Source of the DNA: SAR324 cluster bacterium
GTDB lineage: Bacteria; SAR324; NAC60-12
DNA length: 64,000 bases
Direction: 5' to 3'
Assembly (NCBI GenBank): GCA_015232315.1
Contig: JADFZZ010000002.1
Span: 1 to 64,000 of the forward strand
Made by a program: the position numbers and the translations under genes. How positions within the stretch are numbered: the first letter of the stretch is position 1; each line of letters opens with the position of its first letter. Below, piece by piece: positions 34,857 through 42,959 of this stretch. The notes under the pieces were generated by a model. That model was given only the letters and a program-made list of their open reading frames with translations, did no database searches and was not told where the DNA came from.

Positions 34857-35900
34857 ATGCACACAATGAAAGCTAGATATTTTCAGTCCCTTCAAATTCC
34901 TGAATTGATTGAACTGGAAGACCTCATCCGCAATAACAGTGATTATCTGGAGGCGGATATTGTCACCAGAATCCGTATCTCCGAACAGATCATATTGCCT
35001 GTTTATTGTCTCCGGCTGGGATCAACCGCGGAGGATTGCCCGAAGATTGGATTTTTCGGGGGATTTCATGGCTTGGAACGCATCGGAATCCAGATTTTGC
35101 TGGTACTGATCAGCAGTCTGTTGGAACGAATGCGCTGGGATGTTTCGTTGAATGACCGGTTATCCCGCATACAACTGATTTTTATGCCGCTGGTCAATCC
35201 GGGAGGCCTATGGAATCACACTCGCAGCAATCCCAATGGCATTGATCTGATGCGGAATTCACCCGTCATCGCCCATGATAATGTGCCCTGGCTGGCTGGA
35301 GGACACCAGGTCAGTCGAAGGTTGCCCTGGTTTCGGGGAGAATCGTCCATGATGGAACCTGAAGCGCAGGCGGTTTGTGATGTGGTTGAAAAATATCTGT
35401 TTGCGGCGCCATTCAGTTTTTCCCTCGATTGCCATTCCGGTTTCGGTTTCCGGGATCGGGTATGGTTTCCCTATGCAAAAACCAAAGAACCATTTTATCA
35501 TCTTCCCGAAATGCTGGCACTCAAGCAATTGTTCAACCGATCCTATCCCTACCATAAAAACTACCTGATGGAACCCCAATCCCGAAGTTACACCACGCAT
35601 GGAGATATATGGGATCACCTGTATGACCAATCCCTCAAACAAGGAAACAGAACTTTTTTACCCCTCACCCTGGAAATGGGATCATGGGCCTGGATACGCA
35701 GCAATCCGTTGCAGTTATTCCGGTTGTCCGGACTGTTCAATCCCCTGCTAAACCACAGAAAAAACGCTACCTTGCGTCAACACCTCATTCTGATGGAATT
35801 CCTGATCAACGCTGCTTGTTCCTGGACCTACTGGATGCCGCACAGTGATGCCCGAGAAGCACTGGAGCGTGACGCTCTCAAATTGTGGTATTATCGTTAA
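34857..35900 (+). CDS. M14-like zinc carboxypeptidase / deacylase family protein
   Basis: The 347-residue protein has the M14 zinc site HxxE in FGGFHGLERIG, the third ligand in LDCHSGFG and a candidate catalytic glutamate in LTLEMGSW. The segment NPGGLWNHTRSNPNGIDLMRN is also typical. M14 enzymes cut C-terminal residues from peptides or deacylate amino acids. There is no signal peptide, so it should be cytoplasmic. The gene is monocistronic, and I cannot name a substrate. Confidence 0.82.
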   Translation: MHTMKARYFQSLQIPELIELEDLIRNNSDYLEADIVTRIRISEQIILPVYCLRLGSTAEDCPKIGFFGGFHGLERIGIQILLVLISSLLERMRWDVSLNDRLSRIQLIFMPLVNPGGLWNHTRSNPNGIDLMRNSPVIAHDNVPWLAGGHQVSRRLPWFRGESSMMEPEAQAVCDVVEKYLFAAPFSFSLDCHSGFGFRDRVWFPYAKTKEPFYHLPEMLALKQLFNRSYPYHKNYLMEPQSRSYTTHGDIWDHLYDQSLKQGNRTFLPLTLEMGSWAWIRSNPLQLFRLSGLFNPLLNHRKNATLRQHLILMEFLINAACSWTYWMPHSDAREALERDALKLWYYR

Positions 35901-36101
35901 ACACTTGCCAAACCATAAACAGAACAACATATTTTTCTCACTAATTCTTAACAAAACTGTTCTAGGTTCTTTTTGAATCCATTGATTCAGATTGATGGCG
36001 TTGCTCATAAATTGGGTCCTGTATCAAAACCGGGGCGTTGATTTGTTTCCCGATTTTTGTTTTGTCCTGTAGGGTCAGCCCCTTGGGTCTGACTGTGAAC
36101 C

Positions 36102-36124
36102 GGGCGAACACACGGGTTCGTCCC
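36102..36124. repeat. Dispersed hairpin (gggcgaac...gttcgtccc)
   Basis: An imperfect 8-9 bp stem lies in the gap before the response regulator, in a phrase ending ttcgtccctacgg that is typical of dispersed intergenic elements. Confidence 0.55.
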
Positions 36125-36183
36125 TACGGTTTGTGGCCGAAACTATGATCATGTCCAGATGTATTAACTTTAAAGGAGGCGTT

Positions 36184-36606
36184 ATGAAATTGATGATTGT
36201 TGATGATGAGCCATCAATACAGGAGTTGTTTGCGGTTGTTCTGGGAGACGAACACAAACTGGTTTTTGCGGATGATGGCGAAAAGGCCTGGGAAATTTTT
36301 TTGGAGTCACCCTTCAGTTTTGACGGGATTATCACCGATGTGAATATGCCCAATATGGATGGATGCCAACTGGTCGAATGCATCAGGAAACATCGCTATG
36401 ACATTCCAGTCGTGGCCATGAGTTCTGGCACAACACTGATCCAGCAGACCTTTCTTTCAGGCTGGGATGTTTTGAAGTTGTTGCCCAAACCGTTTCATTA
36501 TGGAGATCTGGAGATTGCCCTGTCGCTGATTGCGGAAAAATCCAGCAGAGATTTGTGGAGAACCTGGGGCGTGATCGAAGGGGAATATGAGTATGAACAA
36601 TCCTGA
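36184..36606 (+). CDS. Single-domain response regulator
   Basis: The 140-residue receiver has the acidic pair in IVDDEP, phospho-acceptor Asp in IITDVNMPNMDG, the Ser/Thr switch in AMSSGT and the conserved lysine in LPKPF. There is no output domain, so it acts through protein contacts. The start at 36184 follows aaaggaggc; the upstream in-frame ATG at 36133 is not needed. It converges on the CBS-PP2C phosphatase gene, which may be its partner. Confidence 0.9.
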   Translation: MKLMIVDDEPSIQELFAVVLGDEHKLVFADDGEKAWEIFLESPFSFDGIITDVNMPNMDGCQLVECIRKHRYDIPVVAMSSGTTLIQQTFLSGWDVLKLLPKPFHYGDLEIALSLIAEKSSRDLWRTWGVIEGEYEYEQS

Positions 36607-36622
36607 AACATCCCTGAACAAG

Positions 36623-36661
36623 GAAATTTGTGGTAAGGCTCAGGCCTCATCCACAAATTTC
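36623..36661. terminator. Candidate bidirectional terminator hairpin
   Basis: An 11-bp perfect stem (gaaatttgtgg with ccacaaatttc) with a 17-base inner segment lies between the convergent response regulator and phosphatase genes and includes the last codons of the phosphatase. It has no long T run, so it may act mainly as an mRNA 3'-end stabiliser. Confidence 0.5.
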
Positions 36662-37993
36662 AACCCCGACCAGACACACATCATCATCGAACACACCTGA
36701 TGAAAAAAAACTGATCTGCTCCATCAATGTTTTGAACAATTGTGGAATAGGCAAGGTTCCATGTTTTTCCAGTAAATTGATCAGACGATTCTTTCCAAAT
36801 TGCTGTTCTTCATGATTGAAGACTTCAATCAGACCATCGGTAAACGCAATCAGCACATCCCCTTCAAACACAGGAAAACTCAGGTTTTCATACGCCGCGT
36901 CTTTGACAATCCCCACGGGTGGACCGGCTACTTGGCCAAAACGCAAGGTTTCTACCTTACAAGTGTGACGATTCATCATGACAGGCGGATGATGCCCGGC
37001 ACAGGCGGCCCTGAGCTGATGCGATTCCACATCCACAATCATATACGCCGCAGTGGCAAACATCTGCTGTTTACTGCCCAACATGGCCAGCAAACGTTCA
37101 TTGATATCTGTCAACAAATCAGAGGGTTCATGTTTTACTGTCCTGTAACGCTCAATCAGCGCACGGATCATGGAAGTCACCAGCGCGGCGCTCACACCAT
37201 GCCCCATGACATCACAAATGAAGACACCAGCCTCGTGATCTGATAACTGGGAAACGTGAAAAAAATCACCACCCAGCAAATCCGCGCTCTGATAAAAATG
37301 ACTGAATTTGAGCAGACTGTTTTCTGCCTGAACATCAGGAGGAAAACAGGGATAACTCTGTGGCATAATGGCCTGTTGCAGTTGATTGGCCAGACGGAGA
37401 TTTTCTTCCATCTGCTTGTTCTTTTGATCAATTTCAGATCGTTGTTGTTCCAGTTGCGCAATATTTTTTATAAAAAAATGATTTTGTAATTGCACCAGTG
37501 TTTTCATATGAATCATACCCAGATAATTTCCCATGGGATCGACCAGGATCACGTCGTCATAAAAGCGTTCTTCAATACGGCTGGAAGCCCATCTCAACAC
37601 TTCAGGCAGAGGATCAGAAGTTCGTACCGCAAGATGGGGCGTGACCATATAATCCCTGACCTGACGTTTGGAAAACAGTGATCGTCCATACAGGGAGCCT
37701 AATAACATGGCAATGCCGCTCCGGGAGCACATACCTATCAGTTTTCCCTCATCAATAACCGCGATAAACTCTACATTGTAGTCTTCTGAAAAATGCTGAT
37801 ACACATCACCCAGGATGCACGAGGCTTCTGTCCAGTGACTGTGCGCGATCAAATCATGCAGATAAAATTTGGAGACTTCCGTTTGTTCGGAAGAACCGTT
37901 CCAGGTGGGTTTCATAAAAACCTTGTTCTGGAGATAGTGCGTGGAAACAACAGTCATATCCCTCGCTATCTGGAAAGACGTTACAATCCACAT
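36647..37993 (-). CDS. CBS-pair PP2C phosphatase (RsbU/SpoIIE-like)
   Basis: This protein of up to 448 residues has a CBS pair (about 55-180), a coiled coil (about 185-215) and a PP2C/SpoIIE domain (about 230-445) with the metal-binding segments LLGGDFFHV, ICDVMGHGVSAA and LIAFTDGLIEVFN. It should dephosphorylate a STAS-type anti-anti-sigma factor in a partner-switching pathway, with the CBS pair sensing nucleotides. Possible starts are 37993, 37957 and 37915 (ATG with an aagg site). The domains begin after all three. It is the third gene of a minus-strand set with the next phosphatase and the STAS gene. Confidence 0.85.
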   Translation of the reverse strand: MWIVTSFQIARDMTVVSTHYLQNKVFMKPTWNGSSEQTEVSKFYLHDLIAHSHWTEASCILGDVYQHFSEDYNVEFIAVIDEGKLIGMCSRSGIAMLLGSLYGRSLFSKRQVRDYMVTPHLAVRTSDPLPEVLRWASSRIEERFYDDVILVDPMGNYLGMIHMKTLVQLQNHFFIKNIAQLEQQRSEIDQKNKQMEENLRLANQLQQAIMPQSYPCFPPDVQAENSLLKFSHFYQSADLLGGDFFHVSQLSDHEAGVFICDVMGHGVSAALVTSMIRALIERYRTVKHEPSDLLTDINERLLAMLGSKQQMFATAAYMIVDVESHQLRAACAGHHPPVMMNRHTCKVETLRFGQVAGPPVGIVKDAAYENLSFPVFEGDVLIAFTDGLIEVFNHEEQQFGKNRLINLLEKHGTLPIPQLFKTLMEQISFFSSGVFDDDVCLVGVEICG

Positions 37994-38121
37994 CAGCCCC
38001 TTCGGACTATGAATGTGTGTTTGCGGATCAAAAGATGAGATGCTTCAACCATAGATCCAAAGTGTTAGGCAAATATTACGGAAATGTTATGAATGGTCCG
38101 TCCCTCACAGAGGTTCCATGC

Positions 38122-39822
38122 TCACTGGTTTTCTGTGATTGTGCCTAACAACTCAAACCCCATCAGTGTGAGATCATCCTGGTATCCCCGTTGTGCTGAA
38201 TATTGCAGTCCATACTCATACAACTCCTGGATCAATTTCTCCATCGGAAGGTGATGATGCAATTCCAGTTGCGTCAGTATTCCATTCATTCCGGGCATAT
38301 TGTTTTGAGGATCCTGCACTTCCACAATGGCATCCGTGTAGAACAATATTTTATCACCTGCCGTCAGTTCAATCGTTTCCTCCATATAATGCGCTTCACG
38401 AAAAATTCCAATAGGCAGTCCAAACTGGGTTAACTGCTGAATGGAGCCAGTTGATCCCTGAATTCGAATCACAGGATAATGTCCCCCATTGCTGTAAGTG
38501 AAGGTGTGATGAACGGCATCGTAAATGGCGTACACAACGGTTACAAATTTTCCTTCCTCCAGTTTATTCACGAGAAAATCATTCATCGTTTTCAGAACAT
38601 GGCGGGTGTTGCCTGCCTCAACAGCATTGCGAAACACTGTTGAAACCATAAAGGCGATCAATGCGGCAGAGATGCCATGTCCGGTCACATCCGCGATGAC
38701 GAATCCATATTTTCCTGATCCCAGATCGAGGATATTGTAATAATCACCGCCAATCTTGGAAAAGGGTACAAATCGACAGGCAACATTGACCTCTGGAATT
38801 TCAGGGAGTGTGGCTGGAAAAATACTTTTTTGAGTTTGCCGGGCTTGCTCCAGTTCCTCTGCAAAACGTTGTTCTTCAAGCTTACGGGCGGTGATATCCT
38901 CCACAGTGCCCTCATAATACAAAACCTGCCCCTGCAAATCATGGATCACGCGGGCGTTTTCCTTGATCCAAATGATGGAACCGTCCTTACGATAAATCCG
39001 GGATTCAAAATCTGTCAGTACATTATTTTTTTCCATTGCCTGGACAAACTGAGTACGACGCTGTGGCTCAACATACAGTTGCATTGAAATATCATTGAGA
39101 GAGGCCATCAATTCATGCTTGTCCTCATACCCATACATGGTGACCAGGGACTGATTGACATTCAGATATTTGCCTCCGGGACTGGTCTGGAAAATGCCTT
39201 CGATCGCATTATCAAAAATGCTTTTATACCGAATCTGGTGCCATTGCAGATCCTCTTCCAGATTTTTACATTTATGCACGTTGTCCATGAGCACATTGTT
39301 CAGATTTTCAATCTGCAAGGTGTTGATCATCATTTGAGCTTCAAGCCTGATTTTTTCTTCCACCACGGCAGACAAGGTCTCATCCTGCTCATTGAGTTTC
39401 TGCGCCAGAAACATAGTCCGCTTTGTGAGATTCTGCTGAAACTCATACTGATAACAGGCGGTTTCGATTTTGCTGAGCAACACATCCCAGGGAACAGGTT
39501 GTACCAGAACCTCATTGGCTCCGGCCTGATATTTTTGAAAAATACTGTCTGCCGGTGTCCCTTCCCGAAGCAACAGGAAAATGAAGAAATGTTGAGTTCT
39601 GTTGAGTTTACGTAATTCCGCAATCACTGAAAGCAGATCGTCATCACCATCACTTCCCTGCAACAGCAACAAAGCCAGGTTTGCTTCACAGGCGGTAATC
39701 TCAAGGAGATCGCGTGGAGACTTTGCTTCAAGCAATTCATGAGAACTGCTTTTGAGCGAAGAGCTCAGGAATTCGCGAAAACCTGATGATTTGGAATATA
39801 AAAGAATGGAACCTGTAGTCAT
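38122..39822 (-). CDS. Receiver-PAS-PP2C phosphatase
   Basis: The 566-residue protein has an N-terminal receiver-like domain (1-125) whose usual phospho-acceptor position reads LALLLLQGSDG, so it is probably degenerate, a coiled coil, a PAS domain with PAC segment (about 215-335; YKSIFDNAIEGIFQTSPGG) and a SpoIIE-type PP2C domain (about 350-560; KIGGDYYNIL, IADVTGHGISAA, LFYTDAIVEVQ). It is an RsbU-like phosphatase with two sensory modules. It follows the STAS gene on the same strand after 102 bases, which suggests that protein as its substrate. Confidence 0.88.
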   Translation of the reverse strand: MTTGSILLYSKSSGFREFLSSSLKSSSHELLEAKSPRDLLEITACEANLALLLLQGSDGDDDLLSVIAELRKLNRTQHFFIFLLLREGTPADSIFQKYQAGANEVLVQPVPWDVLLSKIETACYQYEFQQNLTKRTMFLAQKLNEQDETLSAVVEEKIRLEAQMMINTLQIENLNNVLMDNVHKCKNLEEDLQWHQIRYKSIFDNAIEGIFQTSPGGKYLNVNQSLVTMYGYEDKHELMASLNDISMQLYVEPQRRTQFVQAMEKNNVLTDFESRIYRKDGSIIWIKENARVIHDLQGQVLYYEGTVEDITARKLEEQRFAEELEQARQTQKSIFPATLPEIPEVNVACRFVPFSKIGGDYYNILDLGSGKYGFVIADVTGHGISAALIAFMVSTVFRNAVEAGNTRHVLKTMNDFLVNKLEEGKFVTVVYAIYDAVHHTFTYSNGGHYPVIRIQGSTGSIQQLTQFGLPIGIFREAHYMEETIELTAGDKILFYTDAIVEVQDPQNNMPGMNGILTQLELHHHLPMEKLIQELYEYGLQYSAQRGYQDDLTLMGFELLGTITENQ

Positions 39823-39924
39823 AGAGATATCCGTTGTTTGATGTTTCAAGATCCAGAACCTGACTGAACACATTAACCGTTCAAAGTCTACAACACCAAA
39901 CTGTCACTCGATCAGCGTCTATGC

Positions 39925-40248
39925 CTAACAGGCATGATCGAGTGAAGACAAAGTGGGAACACTCTTATCCATATCGAGCAAGGATATCAGCCAATTGAAG
40001 GCTGGATTCAAGTGATAAAAATAGAGTGCTTTTTCAGCATGATCACACTGATTGCATAATTGCGCCAACACCATTAAATCCGAGGATGAGATCTCAGGAA
40101 TTTGTTCCATATTCAAGATCATGGAATTGATTTCAGGATGTTGGATCAACTCAGACCATTTTTTTTTATAAATGATAGGAGTGTGTGAATTGAGGTCAGC
40201 CAATTGAACAATGGCAACATTTTTTTGGATATAGTAAGAGAACCGCAT
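39925..40248 (-). CDS. STAS-domain anti-anti-sigma factor-like protein
   Basis: The 107-residue protein fits a SpoIIAA/RsbV fold: VAIVQLADLN near the start, and ILNMEQIPEISSSDLMVLAQL where the phosphorylatable serine lies in the SSS group. Phosphorylation would normally be by an HPK-like anti-sigma kinase, which is not encoded here. ATG 40248 is set by a gaaggag site. With the two downstream PP2C genes it forms a partial partner-switching module. Confidence 0.8.
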   Translation of the reverse strand: MRFSYYIQKNVAIVQLADLNSHTPIIYKKKWSELIQHPEINSMILNMEQIPEISSSDLMVLAQLCNQCDHAEKALYFYHLNPAFNWLISLLDMDKSVPTLSSLDHAC

Positions 40249-40766
40249 AGACACTCCTTCTGAAAACTCCACGATTTCTCGTCTTTGATTTGAAATGACA
40301 CACTTTGAGATTTGATCTAATGGCCCTCGTTATGATCAACCCCAAAGATACAACCGGAAGGTGTAATTTGTCACCCTCTGAGTCAGATCAGTGACCCCTC
40401 AGATGTTGGTCTCCCCCGCACCGTATATTTCACGGAACGTGCCTTCATTAAAATACTTTATATTTCAGCATGTTGATCAAACCAAAGTTCAATCTCGATA
40501 AAATAAATGAAACATTTTTATGCAGATTCTGAGAAGACTGGTGAATTTTTATGCAGGATTGTTGAGATTTTTTCAAAAGACTTTGTGATAAATTCGACTC
40601 AAATTAACGGCTAAATCAATATTGGAATATTCAAGAAAGTCCTTCACTCAACGTGTCTTTCATCTTGCGAAATCCCCTGTTCCTGAATAGGTTCTGGCCT
40701 TTATCAATCCATGTATGCCTGTTTTTACAGGCGGAATTTTTCAAAACAACCCTTTTCTGTGATCTC
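40249..40766. other. AT-rich spacer between divergent genes
   Basis: This 518-base gap contains promoters for the STAS operon and the glycosyltransferase gene, which I cannot place with confidence. tttttatgcag appears twice (about 40518 and 40546). The glycosyltransferase frame is open up to a GTG at 40653, but the conserved sequence starts at 40767. No gene is evident. Confidence 0.5.
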
Positions 40767-41699
40767 ATGAAACTGGCTGTCATTATTCCCTGTTACCGGG
40801 TGAAAGCGCATATTCTGCAAGTTCTTCAATCTATTCCAGAGAATGTGGATCATATTTTTGTGGTGGATGACGCCTGCCCTGAACAATCGGGAAAACTGGC
40901 TGAAACCTACAATGATCCACGGGTAGAGGTCATTTTTCACTCGCAGAACCAGGGAGTGGGAGGTGCCATGATTACCGGCTATCGTCGCATGCTGGAAACA
41001 GAGTGTGACGTCGCGGTTAAAATGGATGGGGACGGTCAAATGGATGCCCGGTTTATTCCGCAACTCATTGACCCGATTGTGAAAGGACAGGCGGATTACA
41101 CCAAAGGCAACCGGTTTTTCCATTTCCGGGAACTGCGGCAAATGCCCAGAATCAGGTTGTTTGGCAACAGTGCCCTGTCGTTTGTGCTCAAACTGGTTTC
41201 GGGCTACTGGAACATGATGGACCCCACCAACGGCTTCACCGCAATCCATAGGGAAACAATCCGTCAATTGGAACTGGACAAATTGGATCAGCGCTATTTT
41301 TTTGAATCAGACATGCTGGTTCAGTTGAACATCACCAATGCGGTGGTGCAGGATGTTCCCATGCCGGCCAAGTATGAGGATGAGAAAAGTTCCATGCAGA
41401 TTTCCCGTATCCTTCTGCAATTTCCCGCCAAACTGCTCAGACGGTTTTGCAAGAGAATCTTTTTGAAATACTTTATTTATGATTTCAATATGGCCTCGGT
41501 CTATCTGCTGCTCGGAATACCATTGTTTGTATGGGGTACCGGATTTGGACTGATGGAATGGATGAGTTCCCATCTGGAAAACACACCCCGTTCTGCAGGA
41601 ACTATCATGCTGTCGGCACTGCCGTTGATTGTTTCCTCGCAAATGTTGTTGCAGGCCATTCAGATTGACATCAATAACGTTCCCAAAAAGAAACCCTGA
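40767..41699 (+). CDS. Family 2 glycosyltransferase with C-terminal membrane helices
   Basis: The 310-residue protein starts MKLAVIIPCYRVKAHIL, carries the DxD in KMDGDGQMD and MMDPTNGFTA, and ends with two hydrophobic helices (VYLLLGIPLFVWG, IMLSALPLIVSSQMLL). This resembles DPM1/GtrB-type enzymes that load sugar onto undecaprenyl phosphate at the inner membrane. sbcD starts 15 bases downstream, so the genes are probably co-transcribed, though their roles look unrelated. Confidence 0.85.
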   Translation: MKLAVIIPCYRVKAHILQVLQSIPENVDHIFVVDDACPEQSGKLAETYNDPRVEVIFHSQNQGVGGAMITGYRRMLETECDVAVKMDGDGQMDARFIPQLIDPIVKGQADYTKGNRFFHFRELRQMPRIRLFGNSALSFVLKLVSGYWNMMDPTNGFTAIHRETIRQLELDKLDQRYFFESDMLVQLNITNAVVQDVPMPAKYEDEKSSMQISRILLQFPAKLLRRFCKRIFLKYFIYDFNMASVYLLLGIPLFVWGTGFGLMEWMSSHLENTPRSAGTIMLSALPLIVSSQMLLQAIQIDINNVPKKKP

Positions 41700-41714
41700 G
41701 CCTGGTGAATGCCC

Positions 41715-42959
41715 ATGAAGATCCTGCACACTTCCGACTGGCATATTGGCCGAACCCTCTACGGCAGAAAACGTTATGAGGAGTTTGAAGCGTTTCTTTC
41801 ATGGTTGACGGACACGATCAGCAACGAAGGCGTGGATGTGTTGCTGGTGGCAGGCGATGTGTTTGACAACACCACTCCGGGAACCCGTGCTCAGGAACTG
41901 TATTATCGTTTTTTGTGCGGTGTCGCGTCTTCATCGTGTCGGCATGTGGTGTTGATTGCCGGAAATCACGATTCGCCCGCCTTCCTCAACGCACCCCGTG
42001 AGTTGCTCCGATTTCTCAATGTTTATGTCGTTGGTTCTGCCACAGATTCTCCCACCGATGAAGTTCTGGTTCTGAAAAATCCGGAAGGTCTCGAAGAATT
42101 GATTGTTTGCGCTGTTCCCCATCTCAGGGATCGTGATATCCGTCAGGTGGAAGCCGGTGAAAGTCTGGAAGACAAGGAACGCAAACTGGTAGAAGGCATT
42201 CGTTCCCATTATGTGCAAGTGTGTGAGCTGGCCCGAAATCAACAGCAAAAATCAGGTCGTGCCATTCCGATTGTGGTCATGGGACATCTGTTCACAGCCG
42301 GTGGTCAGACGGTAGAAGGCGATGGTGTCAGAGAACTGTATGTCGGCTCACTGGCACATGTGACGTCAGGGATTTTTCCGGAATGGATTGATTATCTGGC
42401 CCTGGGGCATCTCCATGTGCCGCAGAAAGTCAATGGCAGTGAAATCATGCGCTACAGCGGTTCGCCGTTGCCCATGGGATTTGGTGAGGCAAAACAGGAA
42501 AAAAGTGTTTGTCTGGTTGAATTTTCAGAAGCTGTTCCGCAGGTAAAACTCCACAAAGTTCCAGTGTTTCAGGCTCTGGAACGCCTCAAGGGAACATGGG
42601 AGGAAATTACCGCAACAATCCAGATCCTGTCTGAAGCAAACAGTTCCGTATGGCTCGAAATTGTGTATGACGGCTCAGACATCATCGGTGATTTGAGGGA
42701 ACGGCTTGATGCCGCAATTGAAGGAACCCGCATGGAAATTCTCAGGGTCCGCAACAACCGGGTCATGGCCAGAGCACTGAACCGCCAGCACACAGACGAA
42801 ACCCTGGACCACCTGAATCCTGGTGATGTTTTTGAACGCTGTTTGCGGGCACACGAAGTCACGGAAGAGCAATGCCGGGAATTGCGGATTGCCTATGAGG
42901 AAACCCTTCTTTCACTTGAATCGGAAGACCACCATGAAGATTCTGCAAGTCCGCTTTAA
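41715..42959 (+). CDS. sbcD: Exonuclease subunit SbcD (Mre11-like)
   Basis: SbcD is the nuclease of the SbcCD complex, which opens hairpins and trims blocked DNA ends. The 414-residue protein shows all metallophosphoesterase motifs: HTSDWHIGR, VAGDVFDN, GNHDSPAF, MGHLF and LGHLHVPQ. ATG 41715 starts the conserved domain with ggtga upstream; ATG 41709 is possible. Its end overlaps sbcC by 26 bases. Confidence 0.96.
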   Translation: MKILHTSDWHIGRTLYGRKRYEEFEAFLSWLTDTISNEGVDVLLVAGDVFDNTTPGTRAQELYYRFLCGVASSSCRHVVLIAGNHDSPAFLNAPRELLRFLNVYVVGSATDSPTDEVLVLKNPEGLEELIVCAVPHLRDRDIRQVEAGESLEDKERKLVEGIRSHYVQVCELARNQQQKSGRAIPIVVMGHLFTAGGQTVEGDGVRELYVGSLAHVTSGIFPEWIDYLALGHLHVPQKVNGSEIMRYSGSPLPMGFGEAKQEKSVCLVEFSEAVPQVKLHKVPVFQALERLKGTWEEITATIQILSEANSSVWLEIVYDGSDIIGDLRERLDAAIEGTRMEILRVRNNRVMARALNRQHTDETLDHLNPGDVFERCLRAHEVTEEQCRELRIAYEETLLSLESEDHHEDSASPL

